The notes below the pieces were generated by a model that saw only the letters and a list, made by a program, of their open reading frames with translations, ran no database searches and was not told the DNA's origin. The position numbers were made by a program, and so were the translations under genes. Source: Verrucomicrobiota bacterium (GTDB lineage: Bacteria; Chlamydiota; Chlamydiia; Chlamydiales; Rhabdochlamydiaceae). From it: a stretch of 7,833 nucleotides of DNA. The first letter of the stretch is position 1. Every line of letters starts with the position of its first letter. Positions 4,937 through 7,833 of the stretch are shown piece by piece. The DNA lies in contig CAJCIW010000155.1 in the NCBI GenBank assembly GCA_903970455.1, forward strand, positions 1-7,833, given 5' to 3'.

Positions 4937-7573
4937 TTACGCGACCTTTTTGCCTTTGTCGAATCGCGATTCTGAGACATTACCATTTTCATCGAAGCTC
5001 TTCTTCACGCCGTGAAGTTCATCTTCGAGGAATGCTTGTAAAAGGCGTGGCTTCCCATCATCGTAATATTTGTTGAATTTGCCGTGCCGTTTCCCTTCCT
5101 TATACTCCCCTTCAAACGTGAGAACGCCTTGGTCGTTCCATTCCCGATAAAGGCCATGGATTTGGTCATTTTTATAGGGAATCTGTTTGGCCAGATTTCC
5201 GTTCTCGTAATAAGTTTTTTCCTCCCCCTCTTTTTGTCCATCCACAAAATGGGCTTCAACGAAGAGCTTTCCATCAGGAAAATATTGGAGGGACGGCCCA
5301 TCGCGTTTATCGCCGTGAAATTCGATCGACATCAATACTTCCCCTTTTGGGGAAAGAATTTTTGCCGTTCCTTCCCGTAAACCATGAACATAAGGAGTCG
5401 AGCCAATTTTGATCCCGCTTTCATTGTATTCGATCGCTTCCCCTTCTGTCAGATCATTGACAAAATTCACTTCTAAAGCTTTGACTTTTCCGAAATATTC
5501 ATGGGAAGGATAAAAAACTTCATGGACACCTTCTCGCCGATTCTCCTTGTAATGGAAAATGATCTCTCTTCCATCGCGCGATCTTTCAAAAAAGCGGCCG
5601 TTCAGTTTCCCATTTTCATAAACTGCTTCTTCCAATAGATTGCCATCTTGGTCCCACATCGCCTTCATGCCGTGGATCTCTCCTTTATCATAAGCAATCG
5701 AACTCTGAATCGTGCCGTTAGGAAAATAAGTCTTTTGTATCCCGTGCAACCTTCCTTCAGAATCATAGATAAAATGGCGTGCAAGTTGAAGAACCGTTTT
5801 CTTTGAGGGAATGGGCAGAGACTCTTTTTCGAGATCTTCTTTCGAAAAGTAATCTTTATGCTCGCCTATGGGGAGTCCAACATGGAATTTTTTCATGGAA
5901 GAAAGGGTCCCGTCTTCAAACCATGTCTTTATTTCCCCATCGAGTTTGTCTTCTTTATAAAATGCGGAAATTTTTATTTGTCCATTCGGATAATACTCTT
6001 CTGCTTTTCCTTCCCGTTTCCCATTTACAAAATTAACAACTTCTTTTGGTTTATTTTTCTCATACCATAATCTGGCAGTGCCTGAGGGCTGATCATTCAC
6101 ATAACGGACTTCCATGATCAGTTCATTGGCTTCATTCCATTGTTTATGGACATTCTGCCTCTTCCCTTGCTCATAATCCCCTGAAAAAGCCAAAACGGTG
6201 TTACGATGCCATTCCCGTCGAGTTTTATCCAATTTGCCATCGGCGTATCTCTCTTCCAGTTTGAGATTGCCGTCCTCATACCACTCTTGACAAAGGCCGT
6301 GTTTAAGCCCATTTTTCAATTCATAGTGGACCGACATTTCCCCATTTTCAAACCATTCTTCAAAAGAGCCATCCCGGATATTGTTATGGTAAAACGCTCG
6401 GACTTTGAGCTGGCCGTTGGAATGATATTCTTTTTGCTCCCCTTCGAAATTTCCATTATTGTAATTGAAATCGACGAGAGGAATTCCATTAGGATGCCAT
6501 TGACGGAAAACCCCATGACGTTTCTCCCCGATAAAATAATATTCGGCCGTCTTTTTCCCCTCCGGAGAAAATTCCTGGACGGGAGCTAGTAACAATCCTT
6601 CTTTATCGAAAGTGGCCAGATAGACTGGATTCCCATTTTCTGCGTTTCGCCAATGTTTGCCGATCGCGACGCCATCTTTATATTCCCCTTCCCCAATCAA
6701 CTTTCCTTCCAAACTGAAAATCTGCTCTTTTCCCTGTTTTTTTCCATTTTTGTATTGAACCTTGTACGCCTCCTTTCCATTGGGATGGTAACGCAAATGA
6801 GCGCCGATAGGCTGCCCCTGGTTAAAATCCAATACCTCTAAAATAGAATGATCCTCTGCATAGAAAATAAGAGCAGGATTTTTCCCGTCGGAATGATACG
6901 CCCCATTTTGGTAACGCATGGTTGCTTTTAGGGCACCGCTCGGATACCATTCCATAGCAACTCCATGAGGCACTCCATTTTCATAGGGGATCAATGATTC
7001 CCGATTTCCTTTAGGATGATATTTGATCAACTCTCCGACCACTTTGCCATCTTCATAAAAAATCTCTTCAGCCTTTGATCCATCCTCATAATACGAAATC
7101 ATCTCTCCATGACGCTCGCCTTGTTTAAATGTGCATTGGCCGTGGAGCTTTCCATTCGGAAAATAGATTTTCATTTCTCCGTGAATGACGCCGTGATCAT
7201 AAAAAACCGTTTTTTCCAGCTGTCCATTTTGGAAAAAAGCAATGCTCATTCCATGCGGAACAATTGTCGATTTCCAATCTTTCGCCCCCTTCGAATCTTC
7301 AGCCACCACGATCAAGTCCATCTCGTTTTGGATTTGGCCGTTAGGATAAAACACGACTTGCTTGACCGGGGCTTCATTCGCATCGCCGATCTGTTCATAA
7401 AAGAGAACCCGCTGCGGTTGGCCTGTTTGATGAGTGTCCAAGATTTTTGGACGCCAATGCGGCTGCCGCTGCTTAAGACCTGGAGCGACAGGTTTGATAG
7501 GCTCGGACGAAGCCCATCCCAAAGACAAACCCGCAAAGAGCAGGGCTATCGCAATCAGCAATTTCGCACGCAT
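4937..7573 (-). CDS. Exported MORN_2/YwqK-type repeat protein (about 31 repeats)
   Basis: The 878-residue protein starts with a Sec signal peptide: MRAK, a hydrophobic core at 5-20, and a likely cleavage after A21-S-S23. Residues about 24-106 are a linker with one degenerate repeat near 70-85 (VFYPNGQ). From 107 to the end the chain is MORN_2 (PF07661, COG2849 YwqK family) repeats with the pattern [HED]-G-x4-[YW][YF]-x2-[GN]G-x-L-x4-x-Y-x2-G-x2. The spacing is exactly 24 residues through 353-569 and 710-854. Irregular units lie at 203-231, 304-352, 569-609 (17 extra residues) and 658-709. Such repeats form short beta-hairpins that stack, so an elongated beta-rich rod is expected, outside the cytoplasm. 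B. subtilis YwqK is an immunity protein, but no toxin gene adjoins this one. The ATG is supported by GAGG 6 bases upstream, a promoter and the signal peptide. It converges on the coaD operon and ends at TAA 4937-4939. The true function is unknown. Confidence 0.93.
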   Translation of the reverse strand: MRAKLLIAIALLFAGLSLGWASSEPIKPVAPGLKQRQPHWRPKILDTHQTGQPQRVLFYEQIGDANEAPVKQVVFYPNGQIQNEMDLIVVAEDSKGAKDWKSTIVPHGMSIAFFQNGQLEKTVFYDHGVIHGEMKIYFPNGKLHGQCTFKQGERHGEMISYYEDGSKAEEIFYEDGKVVGELIKYHPKGNRESLIPYENGVPHGVAMEWYPSGALKATMRYQNGAYHSDGKNPALIFYAEDHSILEVLDFNQGQPIGAHLRYHPNGKEAYKVQYKNGKKQGKEQIFSLEGKLIGEGEYKDGVAIGKHWRNAENGNPVYLATFDKEGLLLAPVQEFSPEGKKTAEYYFIGEKRHGVFRQWHPNGIPLVDFNYNNGNFEGEQKEYHSNGQLKVRAFYHNNIRDGSFEEWFENGEMSVHYELKNGLKHGLCQEWYEDGNLKLEERYADGKLDKTRREWHRNTVLAFSGDYEQGKRQNVHKQWNEANELIMEVRYVNDQPSGTARLWYEKNKPKEVVNFVNGKREGKAEEYYPNGQIKISAFYKEDKLDGEIKTWFEDGTLSSMKKFHVGLPIGEHKDYFSKEDLEKESLPIPSKKTVLQLARHFIYDSEGRLHGIQKTYFPNGTIQSSIAYDKGEIHGMKAMWDQDGNLLEEAVYENGKLNGRFFERSRDGREIIFHYKENRREGVHEVFYPSHEYFGKVKALEVNFVNDLTEGEAIEYNESGIKIGSTPYVHGLREGTAKILSPKGEVLMSIEFHGDKRDGPSLQYFPDGKLFVEAHFVDGQKEGEEKTYYENGNLAKQIPYKNDQIHGLYREWNDQGVLTFEGEYKEGKRHGKFNKYYDDGKPRLLQAFLEDELHGVKKSFDENGNVSESRFDKGKKVA

Positions 7574-7579
7574 AGAAAT

Positions 7580-7583
7580 CCTC
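7580..7583 (-). promoter_or_regulatory. Ribosome binding site of the MORN_2 gene
   Basis: On the - strand ACGAGGATTTCTATG places GAGG 6 bases before the ATG at 7573. It is the only good Shine-Dalgarno sequence found in the window and fixes the start of the signal peptide. Confidence 0.8.
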
Positions 7584-7603
7584 GTAAAAAGGGTTTTTGA
7601 CGA

Positions 7604-7632
7604 ATCATACTCGATGTTCCGATATCCGACAA
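7604..7632 (-). promoter_or_regulatory. Sigma-70-type promoter for the MORN_2 gene
   Basis: On the - strand TTGTCG (7627-7632; 4 of 6 to TTGACA) is followed after exactly 17 bases by TATGAT (7604-7609; 5 of 6 to TATAAT). Transcription would start near 7597, giving a leader of about 24 bases that contains the ribosome binding site. This fits single-gene expression. No operator is obvious between promoter and gene. Confidence 0.65.
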
Positions 7633-7690
7633 GGAGGGGGTTTTTTCCTTAAAATTTTTGCGATTCGGAATAAAAAATTCACAACGCCCT

Positions 7691-7833
7691 TAGAATAAAC
7701 AACTAAAAAAAATTGGAAAATTAACTGTTAATATAACTATAAATTACTAAATCGCAATTACTTAGTTAATTAAATTAAATATTTTGATAAACAAATAAAT
7801 AATTGATAAAATTGAAATAAAGAATAATGTAAT
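7691..7833. other. Extremely A+T-rich non-coding tail
   Basis: Only 20 of 143 bases are G or C, far below the genes in the window, and no open frame of useful length with a start is present. It holds a small palindrome TTAACTGTTAA (7721-7731), a direct repeat AATTACT at 7742-7748 and 7756-7762, and the palindrome TTAATTAA (7766-7773). It is probably the upstream region shared with a gene beyond the right edge, or a boundary of foreign DNA. Confidence 0.6.
7784..7812 (+). promoter_or_regulatory. Possible rightward promoter for a gene beyond the window
   Basis: TTGATA (7784-7789; 5 of 6) is followed after 17 bases by TAAAAT (7807-7812; 5 of 6). The spacing is ideal and it faces away from the MORN_2 gene, as expected for a divergent neighbour. 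In sequence this A+T-rich such matches arise often by chance, so confidence is low. Confidence 0.3.

Noticed and set aside
4846..5076. 76-codon + strand frame starting at TTG
   Set aside because: It runs through the bidirectional terminator and then antisense into the end of the MORN_2 gene; no ribosome binding site or recognisable domain.
6206..6589. 127-codon + strand frame rich in Phe, Pro and Ile that looks membrane-like
   Set aside because: It is the antisense shadow of the repeat gene; the hydrophobic look comes from reading complementary codons of a charged repeat protein.
4937..7573. A toxin-antitoxin locus, from the YwqK family label
   Set aside because: No adjacent toxin-like gene is seen, the protein is exported and several times longer than immunity proteins of the family.
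7109..7600. 163-codon open frame on the + strand opposite the start of the MORN_2 gene
   Set aside because: It lies antisense to a well-supported gene with signal peptide, promoter and ribosome binding site, has low-complexity unlikely composition and no family motif.
7631..7660. AAGGA...TCCTT followed by AAAATTTTT as a terminator upstream of the MORN_2 gene
   Set aside because: The stem is only 5 bp with a 10-base loop and there is no visible gene ending there.
1..7833. tRNA, rRNA, CRISPR array, riboswitch or transposase gene
   Set aside because: No cloverleaf, regular DNA spacer-repeat pattern, conserved rRNA sequence, recognisable aptamer or transposase motif was found on either strand; the protein repeats are too divergent at DNA level to be CRISPR.

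Overview
This 7.8-kb bacterial window holds two opposed transcription units that converge on a short, structure-rich intergenic region. The left unit, on the + strand, is a tight operon of four genes: a TPR-repeat protein cut by the left edge, a membrane-anchored von Willebrand factor A (vWA) protein, the 16S rRNA methyltransferase gene rsmD, and the phosphopantetheine adenylyltransferase gene coaD. The first three genes are joined by 4-base ATGA stop/start overlaps, and coaD follows rsmD after 9 bases, so translational coupling is likely. The right unit, on the - strand, is one large gene for an exported 878-residue protein built almost entirely of about 31 MORN_2/YwqK-type repeats of 24 residues. 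It has its own recognisable promoter and ribosome binding site.

The organism looks Gram-negative: the vWA protein has a TonB-like membrane anchor with a long periplasmic linker, and the repeat protein has a Sec signal peptide. The combination of moderate G+C, a long secreted YwqK/MORN_2 protein and TPR/vWA genes beside rsmD and coaD makes me think of an environmental chlamydia (Waddlia/Parachlamydia-like). That is a recollection-based inference, not proven here.

Region by region: 2-1786 TPR protein; 1783-3690 vWA protein; 3687-4262 rsmD; 4272-4751 coaD; 4752-4936 intergenic, with a perfect 14-bp palindrome, an 82-bp imperfect palindrome that could be a small mobile or dispersed element, a bidirectional terminator and one more stem-loop; 4937-7573 MORN_2 repeat protein (- strand); 7574-7690 its promoter and leader; 7691-7833 an extremely A+T-rich tail (20 G/C in 143 bases) with no gene but a possible rightward promoter.

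Functionally, rsmD and coaD are housekeeping genes often found together. The TPR and vWA proteins probably work together at the cell envelope: TPR plus vWA pairs usually mean protein-protein assembly, and the vWA protein carries an SxxxH motif in its membrane helix like that of TonB. The repeat protein is likely an elongated beta-rich surface or periplasmic molecule; nothing next to it looks like a toxin, so the usual 'antitoxin' label should not be taken literally.
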